A stretch of 64,000 nucleotides of DNA, from contig NZ_FRBV01000001.1 of the NCBI RefSeq assembly GCF_900142705.1, positions 248,001 to 312,000 of the forward strand, read 5' to 3'. Shown here in pieces: positions 43,970 to 53,094 of the stretch. Every line of letters starts with the position of its first letter. The stretch's first letter is position 1. The notes below the pieces were generated by a model that saw only the letters and a program-made list of their open reading frames with translations, ran no database searches and was not told the origin of the DNA. The translations under genes were made by a program, and so were the position numbers. Source of the DNA: Nitrosospira sp. Nsp11. GTDB taxonomy: Bacteria > Pseudomonadota > Gammaproteobacteria > Burkholderiales > Nitrosomonadaceae.

Positions 43970-45457
43970 TCAGTCTCTAACCGAAATGCTGTAAGAACCC
44001 GTGCCGGCTGGGCTGTAGTGCCTGACCTGGGCATAGTAAACGCCAGACGCAAGGTTGACAGCAATCCTTGAATTGGTTCCGGGACCGCTATCATCATCCT
44101 GGGTGATGAATGTGGCTGGATTATCGGGGCCAAATAATGTAAGGAAGCAGTCGGTGCTGCCAGCGGTCTCGATTGTATGCGTGCCGGGATTCATTACCGT
44201 GAATGTATACATATCCCGCTCATTCGCAGCAGCGATCGTTCCCTGCGCTGCCGGACCGTTCACCTGAATGGTGGGGATACCGGGCTGGGACGCCGATCCG
44301 CTTACGGAGATACTATAGCTCCCGACTGATGAGCCGCTATAGTGCCGCACGCGTACATAATAGGTCCCCGCCGACAAATTTCTTTCAATCCGCGAATTCG
44401 CGCCTGGTCCGCTGTCGTCATCCTCAGTAATGATTGCCGCCATGTCGTTGGGGCCATACAGGCCGGTCACCACGTCGGTTGGACCCTGAGTCTCGATGAC
44501 ATGGCTTCCAGACGTAGTCACGACGAAACTATATATATCAATTTCTCCTGCCTGCCCTATCGAAGCCGAGGTAGCGGGCGCGCCAACGGTAAGGGGCACG
44601 ACCTCTGGAGACACCACCCCCTCGTCGTCATACGTATAGCCGAGCGCATGATGATCGAGAACGCTTAGCGGCGTAGGCGGTGACGCCTCATTATCCCATG
44701 GCGGCATCGGATCGTCCCGGCCGTGACCCGCCACTACATTGGGGGTACCGCTGGGCGGCAAATAAATTGCCGCAGGATTTTCCCTTTGCCATTCCGCCCA
44801 TAGCCGATCGATATTGCAATGGTGCAGCCAGAACACGGGGTCATTGGGAGATGCCATGGCCATCATCGACCCACCAACCCACATGTGCCCCGGATTGTGA
44901 ATGACCGATTCCAGTCGATTACGAAAACTTGTGTTAGTGCTGCTATTGGAGTTCCAGGGTGCGGAATCATACGGAACCACATTCAGGGTGGCACTGACAC
45001 CCTGTTGAGTCGGCAGCGACCCCATTGCGCCAAAAGCGCGCGTAAGAAAAGTGGTTGTATCGCCGGGATCACGGACCGTAAGAGTCCATTCTCCGGTCGA
45101 AAATGCAAAGGGCCCTGTGGTAACCTGCCGGCTGGCACCTGTTCCATTGCCGCCCATGAGATCCGAGGCCCAAAGCGAGGCTCCCGCCGTCCTGTCGACT
45201 GTCCAGTCCCAATAGGGTATGGAAACACTTGAATCGATCTGCTGGAGAGCAAGCTCGAATCGTCGAAGATACTCACGGTGCCACGGCAAAAAGGCTGGGC
45301 CGCGGTGCGCAGGATCATTGGGGCTGGCCATAAAGGCGGCGCGATGTTGAGCAACGAACATATCGTAGTCGCCGTTTGCCTTCAGCGCTTTCACCGCAGC
45401 GACGAATGCCGCTTTCTCGGCGGCTGTCAGGCTGGACTGATTTTTTCGGATCCCCAT
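43970..45457 (-). CDS. Tyrosinase with two C-terminal PPC domains
   Basis: This 495-aa type-3 copper enzyme starts at ATG 45457, 1 bp after the MelC1-like stop codon. CuA histidines lie in FVAQHRAAF, DPAHRGPAF and LPWHREYL. CuB histidines lie in IHNPGHMWVGG and DPVFWLHHCNIDRLW. Two tandem bacterial pre-peptidase C-terminal (PPC) beta-sandwiches follow, each ending TYYVRVRHYSG- or VYYAQVRHYSP-like and GSYSISV. PPC domains usually occur on secreted enzymes. No signal peptide is seen, so export could ride on the MelC1-like partner as in Streptomyces. Phenol oxidation to quinones is expected. Confidence 0.9.
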   Translation of the reverse strand: MGIRKNQSSLTAAEKAAFVAAVKALKANGDYDMFVAQHRAAFMASPNDPAHRGPAFLPWHREYLRRFELALQQIDSSVSIPYWDWTVDRTAGASLWASDLMGGNGTGASRQVTTGPFAFSTGEWTLTVRDPGDTTTFLTRAFGAMGSLPTQQGVSATLNVVPYDSAPWNSNSSTNTSFRNRLESVIHNPGHMWVGGSMMAMASPNDPVFWLHHCNIDRLWAEWQRENPAAIYLPPSGTPNVVAGHGRDDPMPPWDNEASPPTPLSVLDHHALGYTYDDEGVVSPEVVPLTVGAPATSASIGQAGEIDIYSFVVTTSGSHVIETQGPTDVVTGLYGPNDMAAIITEDDDSGPGANSRIERNLSAGTYYVRVRHYSGSSVGSYSISVSGSASQPGIPTIQVNGPAAQGTIAAANERDMYTFTVMNPGTHTIETAGSTDCFLTLFGPDNPATFITQDDDSGPGTNSRIAVNLASGVYYAQVRHYSPAGTGSYSISVRD

Positions 45458-45458
45458 A

Positions 45459-45722
45459 TTATTCCCCCGTTTCCCTGTAGTCGATAATCTTCCTGGCCAA
45501 GTCGACTGGCGAAGGTTGAGGATCGAAGGCAAAGCCGGATGCAATATATTTCCCACCTGCATCGCGCATCGTGAAGATTCGCTCCCCATCGATGTATAGT
45601 TCAGTCCCCTCGGCGCCCGCTTCGTCTTCTCTGATCCCTGCCGTCGCTCTCGCGGTAGAGGCCTCCGCTCCAGTTCGAAGGATAATCTCCCGGCCTCTAT
45701 AGGTTTCACGTTGCTCCGCCAT
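45459..45722 (-). CDS. MelC1-like tyrosinase cofactor (caddie) protein
   Basis: This 87-aa protein begins at ATG 45722 (MAEQRETYRGREIILRT), with AAGGGGGAAAAATGG upstream supplying a ribosome site. It has YIDGERIFTMRDAGGKYIAS and a C-terminal DLARKIIDYRE helix, the pattern of tyrosinase co-factor MelC1, which delivers copper. It lacks an obvious signal peptide, unlike Streptomyces MelC1. It directly precedes the tyrosinase gene with a 1-bp gap. Confidence 0.75.
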   Translation of the reverse strand: MAEQRETYRGREIILRTGAEASTARATAGIREDEAGAEGTELYIDGERIFTMRDAGGKYIASGFAFDPQPSPVDLARKIIDYRETGE

Positions 45723-45805
45723 TTTTCCCCCTTGCAAATATGAGTTCCAGACCAAATCAAAAACACAACACGGCACATGAGCTGGTTATTTTTAATATAG
45801 ATCAT

Positions 45806-46125
45806 CTCATTGAAAATGCCAGGAAAGCTGATACGCCGAATTGCATCAAATCAAATACAACCGCCGGAAAATATTCCAGGAAATAACGTTGCGTGCTAAA
45901 AGTTACCGAAAGGAGACCACAATATGAAAAAAAATTTTCGTGCGAATATTTTGAAACGATTAAAACGCTATGCCAGATGCCAGGAAGGTCGGTCAGCAGC
46001 CAGTTCGGGATGGCTCTGCTGTAAGTTCCCACATGGGCGCATCAGCCTGACGGTCCTGCCCATCTTACAAATCCCCACGAAGAAACTACGATAGTACCTT
46101 TCCTCTACCCTTAAATTTTTAACAC
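45806..46125. other. Intergenic region with one possible small gene
   Basis: This 320-bp region divides the leftward tyrosinase operon from the rightward peptidase gene. Its only content I can support is the possible 56-codon gene at 45924-46094. Confidence 0.4.
45924..46094 (+). CDS. Possible small basic protein
   Basis: A 56-aa frame starts ATG 45924 with a strong AAAGGAG site 8 bp upstream. It reads MKKNFRANILKRLKRYARCQ and on, basic with four Cys. The second half looks less protein-like. It may be a genuine small gene or a chance frame behind a good ribosome site. Confidence 0.35.
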   Translation: MKKNFRANILKRLKRYARCQEGRSAASSGWLCCKFPHGRISLTVLPILQIPTKKLR

Positions 46126-47151
46126 ATGACAATACAAACGAATACGACCAGGGCAGATGATTCACCGATACGACTGGTGGTTCACGGTGGCGCCGGTACT
46201 ATCACGCGCAGCAAGCTGACAAAGGAACTGGAGCAGGCTTATACGCAGGTGCTTGCGCAATCGCTGACCGCCGGCCATGCAGTGCTTGAAGCAGGCGGCA
46301 GCAGCATCGATGCCGTGATTGCAGCGATCGTGGTGATGGAAGATTCACCTTTATTCAATGCCGGCAAAGGCGCCGTGTTCAGTAATGCCGGCCGCATTGA
46401 GCTGGATGCATCTATCATGGAGGGCTCCACGCGCATGGCAGGTTCTGTTGCCGCCGTTACGACCATACGCAACCCCATCCGCGCCGCGAACGCCGTAATG
46501 ACGAAAAGCGCGCATGTGATGCTGATGGGCCAGGGCGCCGATGCCTTTGCCGCCGAGATGGGCCTGGAGATCGTTGATCCTTCCTATTTCTACACCCAAT
46601 TCCGGTGGAACCAGTTGCAAAAAGCCATTGCCGAAGAACGCCTGATGCAGGACCATGATGTGGTTCCCGATACGCCTCAGCCCCAGATGGATAAAAAGCG
46701 CGGAACGGTGGGTGCCGTGGCGCTGGATCGCCATGGCAATCTCGCCGCCGGCACATCGACTGGCGGGGTTACAAACAAGCGCTTCGGGCGTGTAGGGGAT
46801 TCGCCCGTCATCGGCGCCGGAACCTACGCGGACAACCATTCGGTTGCTGTATCCGCGACCGGCACCGGAGAAATATTCATTCGCACCGTAGCTGCATTCA
46901 ACACAGCGGCACAGGTACGGTTGCAGCACATTCCAATTATCGAGGCGGCGGATAATACGCTGGCGGAAATTGCTGCCCTCGGCGGTGATGGCGGCTTGAT
47001 CGTGCTAGATGCAAAAGGTAATTATGCAATGCGTTTCAACACCAGGGGCATGTACCGTGGCACTATCGGCAGCGATGGTATCGTGCAAGTAGGCATGTTC
47101 GCCGCCGACGATAGAGCGGTATCCACATCCAACTCACACGATACTCGATAA
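46126..47151 (+). CDS. Isoaspartyl peptidase / L-asparaginase (Ntn hydrolase)
   Basis: This 341-aa type-III asparaginase (IaaA/plant-type) is autoproteolytically activated. The nucleophile Thr lies in KKRGTVGAVALD (about residue 193), with GGVTNKRFGRVGDSPVIGAG downstream. N-terminal VVHGGAGTI and FNAGKGAVFSN fit the family. The enzyme clears isoaspartyl dipeptides and hydrolyses L-Asn. An SD-poor AAATTTTTAACAC leads into ATG 46126. Length is normal. Monocistronic by context. Confidence 0.93.
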   Translation: MTIQTNTTRADDSPIRLVVHGGAGTITRSKLTKELEQAYTQVLAQSLTAGHAVLEAGGSSIDAVIAAIVVMEDSPLFNAGKGAVFSNAGRIELDASIMEGSTRMAGSVAAVTTIRNPIRAANAVMTKSAHVMLMGQGADAFAAEMGLEIVDPSYFYTQFRWNQLQKAIAEERLMQDHDVVPDTPQPQMDKKRGTVGAVALDRHGNLAAGTSTGGVTNKRFGRVGDSPVIGAGTYADNHSVAVSATGTGEIFIRTVAAFNTAAQVRLQHIPIIEAADNTLAEIAALGGDGGLIVLDAKGNYAMRFNTRGMYRGTIGSDGIVQVGMFAADDRAVSTSNSHDTR

Positions 47152-47266
47152 AACCGAGCCGCCTGGGGTCAGCGCAAAGAGGTCAGCCCAAAGGCAATTT
47201 CCCCAACACTTCCGGACAGCTTTTGTGGATTTTGTGGATAACAGAACCAAGAACTGAAGATTGATT

Positions 47267-48622
47267 TTATCGCCACTTCACCCGGACTGGAATTCCACCT
47301 TTGGGGCGCAGGGTTACCGCCATCTCAACCTCGACTTCATCCGTGTCAAGCAACTGTAAATCACAGTGCTGAACGATTATGCTGAGCAGAAGCTGGCTTT
47401 CCAGTAATGCAAAATGACTACCTATGCAGATGCGTTCACCTGTCCCGAAAGGCATAAACGAAAACCTGCGATGCTCGGGTATTAAAAACCGTTCAGGGTC
47501 GAACTGCTCGGATTGTGGCCAAAAATCAGCATGATGATGAAGATTGAAAATACTGAATATCGCAAGTCTGCCAGCCTTTAACATATAGCCATCAACCTCG
47601 GTATCCTTATTGACTCTACGCAGCATAATGCCGGCAGGTGGACGGAAGCGCATCGATTCATTGAGTACCGCTTTAGTATAAACAAGCTGCTGCAGATCTG
47701 CCGCGTCCGGTATTTTTCCTTGCAGCAGGCCGTCAAGTTCCTGGCGCAGCTTAGCGAGTACGTCTGGATGCCGGGCCAGTAAATATAAGGTCCAGCTCAA
47801 CAAATTCGCGGTAGTTTCATGGCCTGCACCAAAAATGGTGATGACTTCATCCCGAAGCTGCCTGTCGGTCATCTTTTCACCAGTGTTGTCATCGCTTGCT
47901 TTTAACAGCATATTCAGCAAGTCGTTGTGCGTGGATGGCGTAGCACGACGCTCATTGATGATTCCGTAAATGACCCCGTCGATTATCCCCAAAGCCTGTT
48001 TGAATTTTTGATTGGCCGGGGTGGGTACATATAACGGGAGCATCAAAGGATTCACGATGGTTTTAGCGGCATACCTCAGCAAGATGTCCAGAGATGGCGA
48101 TATCTGTTCTATCTTGTCGAGGACGCTGGTGCTGAACATGGTCTGGGTGATCCCCTCCAGCGTCAACTGCGTCATCTCCCTGGACAGGTTAATCTCCGCA
48201 CCTTCACCCAGCTTCCGCCATCTATCCAGCATATTGCTGCCAGCGGTGGCGATTTGCGGCAACAGCGTGGTTATATTGCTTCGCTGAAAAACCGGCTGTA
48301 TCAACCGCCGTTGCCTTTGCCATAAATCGCCTTGGCTTGTTACTAATCCCTGCCCCAAAACCAATTCCAGGCCAGTTGGTTTTCCGTCACCGTGTATTTT
48401 TACAAAAACATCGCTTTGCTTGATCAGGGCTTGCTCAAACAGCTTCGGGTGACCGAACAGATAAATTTGGCGGGCAGCTAACCTGAAGCTGACCAGGTCA
48501 CCGTACTCTCGCTGCCAGTCACAAAGGGCCTGAAACGGATTCGCGATCATCTGGCTTAAATTGCCCAGCAGAAAATTGCCTTTGACCTGTGGAACTGTTT
48601 TGTTATGCGGCATCGTCAACAT
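47267..48622 (-). CDS. Cytochrome P450
   Basis: This haem monooxygenase of about 450 aa has the I-helix oxygen motif FGAGHETTANLL, the K-helix ExxR in NESMRFRPP, and the haem loop FMPFGTGERICIGSHFA with the thiolate Cys. The start is ambiguous: TTG 48628, ATG 48622 or ATG 48613 all fit in frame. I take ATG 48622. A preceding short frame on the same strand ends inside this start (48603). No redox partner is nearby, and the substrate cannot be inferred. Confidence 0.9.
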   Translation of the reverse strand: MLTMPHNKTVPQVKGNFLLGNLSQMIANPFQALCDWQREYGDLVSFRLAARQIYLFGHPKLFEQALIKQSDVFVKIHGDGKPTGLELVLGQGLVTSQGDLWQRQRRLIQPVFQRSNITTLLPQIATAGSNMLDRWRKLGEGAEINLSREMTQLTLEGITQTMFSTSVLDKIEQISPSLDILLRYAAKTIVNPLMLPLYVPTPANQKFKQALGIIDGVIYGIINERRATPSTHNDLLNMLLKASDDNTGEKMTDRQLRDEVITIFGAGHETTANLLSWTLYLLARHPDVLAKLRQELDGLLQGKIPDAADLQQLVYTKAVLNESMRFRPPAGIMLRRVNKDTEVDGYMLKAGRLAIFSIFNLHHHADFWPQSEQFDPERFLIPEHRRFSFMPFGTGERICIGSHFALLESQLLLSIIVQHCDLQLLDTDEVEVEMAVTLRPKGGIPVRVKWR

Positions 48623-48719
48623 CGTCAATACGGTTAGAAGTTTCGATCATGAGTTCATCAGCATTCAATTCTGCGCATGCACGGATCAGATGCAATAAGG
48701 CTAACAAAAGCAAACCCAC
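48603..48719 (-). CDS. Possible small ORF overlapping the P450 start
   Basis: A frame open from 48800 reads QHPVLSGPLAKAGQEHIV, then GLLLLALLHLIRACAELN. It stops at 48603 inside the P450 N-terminus. Only GTG 48719 could start it (38 aa). The stretch has real-protein character, so it may be the 3' end of a decayed upstream gene once coupled to the P450 gene. The rest of the 305-bp gap up to 48933 shows nothing. Confidence 0.25.
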   Translation of the reverse strand: MGLLLLALLHLIRACAELNADELMIETSNRIDDVDDAA

Positions 48720-48933
48720 TATATGTTCTTGTCCAGCTTTCGCCAATGGTCCTGATAGAACTGGGTGCTGCCGATCAAACGACCCATCCGCTTGACCTTG
48801 TTACCGAGATTCAAGATGAATTATTTTGGATATCATTGATCAAACGGTAGGGTAAGCGCATGATCAACCTGCGCTACGGATAAACCCACTAGACTATTAC
48901 CATTAAACCTTTTTTTTACTGATACTTGCTGCC

Positions 48934-49617
48934 ATGCTTTATCTGATATTGGTCTGTTTTATCGCTCTCCTGGTTGTCGGGCCTTCCTACTGGGTCAAAC
49001 ATACCATGGAAAAATATAGTGAACCGGCTGATCGCTATTCATTCACCGGAGCACAACTGGCTCGCAAGTTGCTGGATAAGGCCAATTTACAACATATCGC
49101 GGTGGAGGCAACCGAATTAGGCGACCACTATGATCCGTTGAAAAAAGTAGTCCGTCTCACACCGGAAAAATTCAACGGCCGCTCACTGACAGCCATAACG
49201 GTTGCAGCGCATGAAGTCGGCCATGCGATTCAGCATCAGGATAACTACCCGCCTCTTGCCTTGCGTACCAAGCTGGTGCAGTGGGCTGCGCCTGCGGAGA
49301 AACTAGGCGCCGGCATCCTGATGCTGTCTCCTGTGATTATGGGGCTATTGCGCTCTCCCTCGGCGGGATTGCTATTTCTTGTAGGCGGCATCCTGACACT
49401 GGGAAGCGCGACGCTTGTGCACGCACTAACCTTGCCGATGGAATTGAATGCGAGCTTTGCCCGTGCCCTGCCGATTTTGGAGCGAGAGCGTTATCTGATC
49501 GACGGGGACATGCCGCATGCCCGGCGTTTGCTCAACGCCGCAGCATGGACTTATGTTGCAGCTTCCCTGATGACACTTCTCAATATGGCGCGTTGGTTTG
49601 CGATTCTACGCCGATGA
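48934..49617 (+). CDS. Membrane zinc metallopeptidase (YugP-like)
   Basis: This 227-aa protein of the Zn_peptidase_2/YugP family begins with an N-terminal membrane helix (LILVCFIALLVVGPSYWV). The zinc motif HEVGHAIQHQ is near residue 95, and further membrane segments flank GILMLSPVIMGLL and LVGGILTLGSATLV. The active site faces the cytosol by topology of the family. The role is unknown. Divergent from the P450 gene. Confidence 0.87.
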   Translation: MLYLILVCFIALLVVGPSYWVKHTMEKYSEPADRYSFTGAQLARKLLDKANLQHIAVEATELGDHYDPLKKVVRLTPEKFNGRSLTAITVAAHEVGHAIQHQDNYPPLALRTKLVQWAAPAEKLGAGILMLSPVIMGLLRSPSAGLLFLVGGILTLGSATLVHALTLPMELNASFARALPILERERYLIDGDMPHARRLLNAAAWTYVAASLMTLLNMARWFAILRR

Positions 49618-49977
49618 TTGAAGTTGAAATATGTAGAATGTTAACGTCAGAACGACGTCAGCCAAGGAATCCAAATTTCTCTTCTATTGATGAATAACAG
49701 GTTCGGACACGATTGATCGTAGCTGAGATGAAGATTAGAAGACCCTATTGCTTTCAACACGTCTAGAGCGTATAGCAAACGATAGAATCCAATGTTTATC
49801 AATATTACTTTTATGTATGGACACTGCTAAAAGGCTGGATACACCCTTGGTCCACTTCCCTGGAGCGAGCAGACTCTAACTAAGGCTTACTGGAATAATT
49901 TCTCAGCCACGCAACGCGCGGTAAAAGAACATCCGGGCAGAGAATTCCAAGAACGTAGTCTGTCTCTCAGATCTGTT
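49618..49977. other. Gap that may hold the lost 5' end of the HEPN-like gene
   Basis: From 49831 the frame of the next gene is open for another 49 codons and reads as protein (LPWSEQTLTKAYWNNFSATQ, HPGREFQERSLSLRSV). A stop (TAA 49828) lies just after an in-frame ATG at 49813. Either the 5' end has decayed or the TTG at 49978 is the start. Nothing else is seen between 49618 and 49812. Confidence 0.4.
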
Positions 49978-50808
49978 TTGCGCATATTCAATAAGGCGGC
50001 GGCTTTATTCCTCCTACATGTCGAGCGTTTTCATCAACAGGCATATCAGGGGGAAATATTTAGACGTAATCGTCATCAGGAACTTTGCCGACTTGAAGAA
50101 GAACTTCAGGATGCTGTTTATTTATTTGCTTCCTCAGCTATGACCCTCGTAGATCAATCACGAGCTTTGAGTAAAAAGATCACGATTTCTGGTTACTCTG
50201 CACGAATCAGCGCTGACTTTGAGAAAAATGGTTCGCACAAGTTTATACAAGAGCTGAGGAATGACGTTGTGCATATCACATTGCATAAGCCCAACTGGCA
50301 TATAAGTACGGAGAAGGATGGTACGCGAATAACCAAGTTTCTACTCTATCCTCACCAGCTGGCACGTGCAGAAAAGTACAATCTCTACGCGAAAAATTAC
50401 CTTCAGAAGAATCCCAATGGGATTAATCTGGGTGCTTTATTTGCAGAGTATCAAACACTGGTTAACGGATTTCAGGAATGGCTGCAGAAAGCTATATCTA
50501 GCGTTGTTGGTACGGAAATCTCAGATTATCTCCGATGTCGTCTATATGTGAACCGGTTAGGTGCTCGTCCTGCTTGGAATTTAATCCTGTGCCAAGTTGT
50601 TGCTGGGGCAAAAAACCCATACAACTACCTCGACCAATTCTTAACCGAGAAAGAAATGGTGGAAGTGCTTGCACTTCCCCATCAAAGCGCTGCACAAGTT
50701 GATCTGATCATACGGATTATCGATGAATACGGCGCCTGTGACGACGAATTGCGCAGCCTTGTATACAAGGCTTTTAACATTCACGAGGAAAAAATGCTCG
50801 AACCTTGA
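49978..50808 (+). CDS. HEPN-like protein of unknown function
   Basis: This 276-aa (from TTG 49978) largely helical protein carries ELRNDVVHITLH: Arg94-Asn95-x3-His99, the RNxxxH signature of HEPN ribonuclease domains. A predicted helix with conserved-looking ASSAMTLVDQSRALS precedes it. The rest does not match a family I know. The 5' end is uncertain because coding character extends upstream to 49831. It lies at the edge of a patch with two RAYT elements, an IS3 relic and a low-GC lipoprotein, so acquisition by transfer is plausible. A toxin or defence role is inference. Confidence 0.55.
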   Translation: MRIFNKAAALFLLHVERFHQQAYQGEIFRRNRHQELCRLEEELQDAVYLFASSAMTLVDQSRALSKKITISGYSARISADFEKNGSHKFIQELRNDVVHITLHKPNWHISTEKDGTRITKFLLYPHQLARAEKYNLYAKNYLQKNPNGINLGALFAEYQTLVNGFQEWLQKAISSVVGTEISDYLRCRLYVNRLGARPAWNLILCQVVAGAKNPYNYLDQFLTEKEMVEVLALPHQSAAQVDLIIRIIDEYGACDDELRSLVYKAFNIHEEKMLEP

Positions 50809-50831
50809 TTATCACATCAATGCACATCAAT

Positions 50832-50863
50832 GGGGTCAGGTCTTGCTATTTGCTATAGCCTAC
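50832..50863 (+). repeat. Solo GGGGTCAGGTCTTGC repeat, left copy
   Basis: GGGGTCAGGTCTTGCTATTT continues through TGCTATAGCCTACG and recurs almost exactly at 55311-55351 in the same orientation. The GGGGTCAG head is shared with the ends of the two RAYT elements in between. It starts 24 bp after the HEPN-like gene. Confidence 0.8.
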
Positions 50864-50895
50864 GTGACCAGCGTTATTATGATGGTCATATCTAC

Positions 50896-51690
50896 GGGGT
50901 CAGGTTCGATTGATCTTGAATTGCTCCGATCGCCTATCTCCACCCTTGGCCGCAGGCTTTACCCGTCTTTTCAATTTCTCTTGAATACTTTGCTTGAACC
51001 TATCATTTCCCAATACCCAAGCTTTGTTTGTTGCCTCTCTAATCGCGTTAATGCTCTCTTTAGAAACCGGATGCTCGAATAGCTGCTGGTATGCACTCCG
51101 GCATTCCTCGTCAGTTTGTCCCAAACGTCGATATTCAGGATGCGGATTCACTAAGTTATCGGTCTGGCCCAAAGCATTGTAACCATAGCTTGACCAGCGG
51201 TATTCGGATGGATGCGCTACCATGCCTGCACGTACTGGATTGAGTTCTATGTAGCGCATGCAGGTCAGCAAATACGCCTCGGTATCAATCAAAGTGGCTT
51301 TGTAGCGCCCTTCCCATAATGTACCGGTGCGCCGGTAGCAATGATTGAAAAACTGCACATAATAACGCCCAAGCATTTGCAAGGCTTTGCTCAAGCTCTG
51401 CTCTTCCTGGGGAGTGACGAGCAAGTGCACGTGGTTGGTCATCAACACATAGGCGTGAATGTCACAACCATGCTTTTCGCAGGCTAACCGCAGCTTATCA
51501 AGATAGAACCGATAATCCGCCTCTGCACAGAAAATCTCGATCCGATTATTGCCACGTAAGATGACGTGCTGCGGTTGGCCGGGAAGGATAAATCTCGGTA
51601 AGCGCGCCATTTGCAATTCCTGTTGCGAAAAAGTTTCCAGTATACTTCGTCGTTATTCCATAATCAATCGAGTCTGACCCTACTGATTAC
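50896..51690 (-). mobile_element. RAYT element copy 1 (795 bp)
   Basis: The unit is bounded by GGGGTCAGGTTCGATTGAT (50896-) and ATCAATCGAGTCTGACCC plus TACTGATTAC (to 51690), an imperfect inverted repeat of about 18 bp. It contains one transposase gene. An identical-length unit lies exactly 3,000 bp downstream. Confidence 0.75.
50900..51616 (-). CDS. REP-associated tyrosine transposase (RAYT), copy 1
   Basis: This 238-aa Y1-type HUH nuclease related to IS200/IS605 TnpA has the HUH motif in TNHVHLLVTP (about residue 62) and the catalytic Tyr in CMRYIELNPVRAGMV. The N-terminus MARLPRFILPGQPQHVILRG and the RRTGTLWEGRYKA loop are classic for RAYTs. A basic tail rich in Lys/Arg follows (KLKRRVKPAAKGGDRR). 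RAYTs cut REP hairpins and are thought to spread them. The second copy at 53900 is about nine-tenths identical in protein. Confidence 0.92.
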   Translation of the reverse strand: MQMARLPRFILPGQPQHVILRGNNRIEIFCAEADYRFYLDKLRLACEKHGCDIHAYVLMTNHVHLLVTPQEEQSLSKALQMLGRYYVQFFNHCYRRTGTLWEGRYKATLIDTEAYLLTCMRYIELNPVRAGMVAHPSEYRWSSYGYNALGQTDNLVNPHPEYRRLGQTDEECRSAYQQLFEHPVSKESINAIREATNKAWVLGNDRFKQSIQEKLKRRVKPAAKGGDRRSEQFKINRT

Positions 51691-51789
51691 TAGTCTGAAA
51701 CCGCGAGCCTAGCTGAGTCTTGATTGGCGCCCTGAACACGAATCAAACGTGTGCTAATTACTGGGAGCAGGTCACCATTACATATAACA

Positions 51790-52965
51790 TTAATCTCCAA
51801 AAAAAGGCCTTAGCTCGTCCTCAAACGGTTCGTTGTACAAGAATTTATAGAGCCTATATTCGAGCAAACGCCGACTTAATACTTCAATAGCGGTTTCGAC
51901 AATTTTTACCAACGCATCATTATCTCCAATCGATAATTTCGCAAAAGCTCCGAAGCTTAAGCCTGCCCCCCCCGCACTACGGAGAGTTGTTCCTAAAACC
52001 ATCTTTGATCCATCGGCTATATTGCTAGATATATGTCTCATTGCCTTCAACTCAATCTCTGATATTCCAAATTCTTTTTCAGCGACTAACGGAGGTCCAT
52101 TAAAAAATTTATCCTTTAATGTTAAAACCGTGGGTTGAAGATTAGATTCAGTGAGATAGTCAGGCTTATCCTCTTCTTTTAGATAAAGTAATTCATACAG
52201 AGGCAACAATTTTTTTGGATCCTCTTTGGATGCTATCGTTTTTGATGTTTGGTTATAGGATTGCTTATAGCTTATCTTATTCGTTGAGTTCGCCGTGACG
52301 GGAGTAGGAAATGCAAATTCAGATAACGCCTCAAGAAAAACTGTGGTAAGACCGATCAAAGCGTCGTTATCGGTCGACACGGTGAAAACCCCTTCTTGAT
52401 TAAATCCGATGCTCTTAGATGGTTTCGCTAGCTTTGTTCCGTCCCGTAGAACAAAATCTCCTTTGTAGTAAGTTTTGGCATAGGTTAATAGTACTTTGCT
52501 GAATACAAGTTTGTCGTCCGCGTCTTTTATCTTTTGTTTAACTTTGTTATCTGAAGAAGCTCTTACATACTCTTTATGCATCGCGTCTATAAATTCACGC
52601 ATTCCAGAATACCCCATACTCATATCTCCATTTTCCCCGCACTGACTCTTCATCAGTTCTTTCATAGTACCTGCGCTCGCCATCTCATCTGAGAGTGGTG
52701 CCTTATCTTCGTAGTATTTTGGTCCTGGAGCGGGTTGGGGATTATTAGAACTATTTTGACACTTATGACCTTTACCAAGCACCTGATCCGCCAATATTTT
52801 TAAACCTTGATTGTTTTTGTTATCTCTCGGAAGTTTTTTGAAGAAGATGCTGTTTTCCGGTTCTGTTAGGTTTTTGGCAGGTTCTATAATTGATAGTGAG
52901 CTGCATCCAGATAAAAAGATAACAATCCCAGAAGCCAATATGGAGAAAAGCGATTTTTTATTCAT
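51790..52965 (-). CDS. Large putative lipoprotein of unknown function, low GC
   Basis: This 391-aa protein begins at ATG 52965 (MNKKSLFSILASGIVIFLSG), and LSGC forms a lipobox, so it is likely membrane-anchored. The mature part is Lys/Asp/Ser-rich (NQGLKILADQVLGKGHKC, VSTDNDALIGLTTVFLEAL, SRRLLEYRLYKFLYNE). No known domain is recognised. Codon use and base composition are visibly more AT-rich than the surroundings, suggesting recent acquisition. It sits between the two RAYT copies. Confidence 0.6.
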   Translation of the reverse strand: MNKKSLFSILASGIVIFLSGCSSLSIIEPAKNLTEPENSIFFKKLPRDNKNNQGLKILADQVLGKGHKCQNSSNNPQPAPGPKYYEDKAPLSDEMASAGTMKELMKSQCGENGDMSMGYSGMREFIDAMHKEYVRASSDNKVKQKIKDADDKLVFSKVLLTYAKTYYKGDFVLRDGTKLAKPSKSIGFNQEGVFTVSTDNDALIGLTTVFLEALSEFAFPTPVTANSTNKISYKQSYNQTSKTIASKEDPKKLLPLYELLYLKEEDKPDYLTESNLQPTVLTLKDKFFNGPPLVAEKEFGISEIELKAMRHISSNIADGSKMVLGTTLRSAGGAGLSFGAFAKLSIGDNDALVKIVETAIEVLSRRLLEYRLYKFLYNEPFEDELRPFFGD

Positions 52966-53094
52966 TTTTTTACCTTTCAAATGAAAAGATCAATTAAGAA
53001 TGAAGTCACCCTCATGCTTGTATGGCTATTTTAAGTATAGTGACGGAACTAGGATTTACAAGAAATTGACGTTCTTCCGGAAAATTGATACAGG

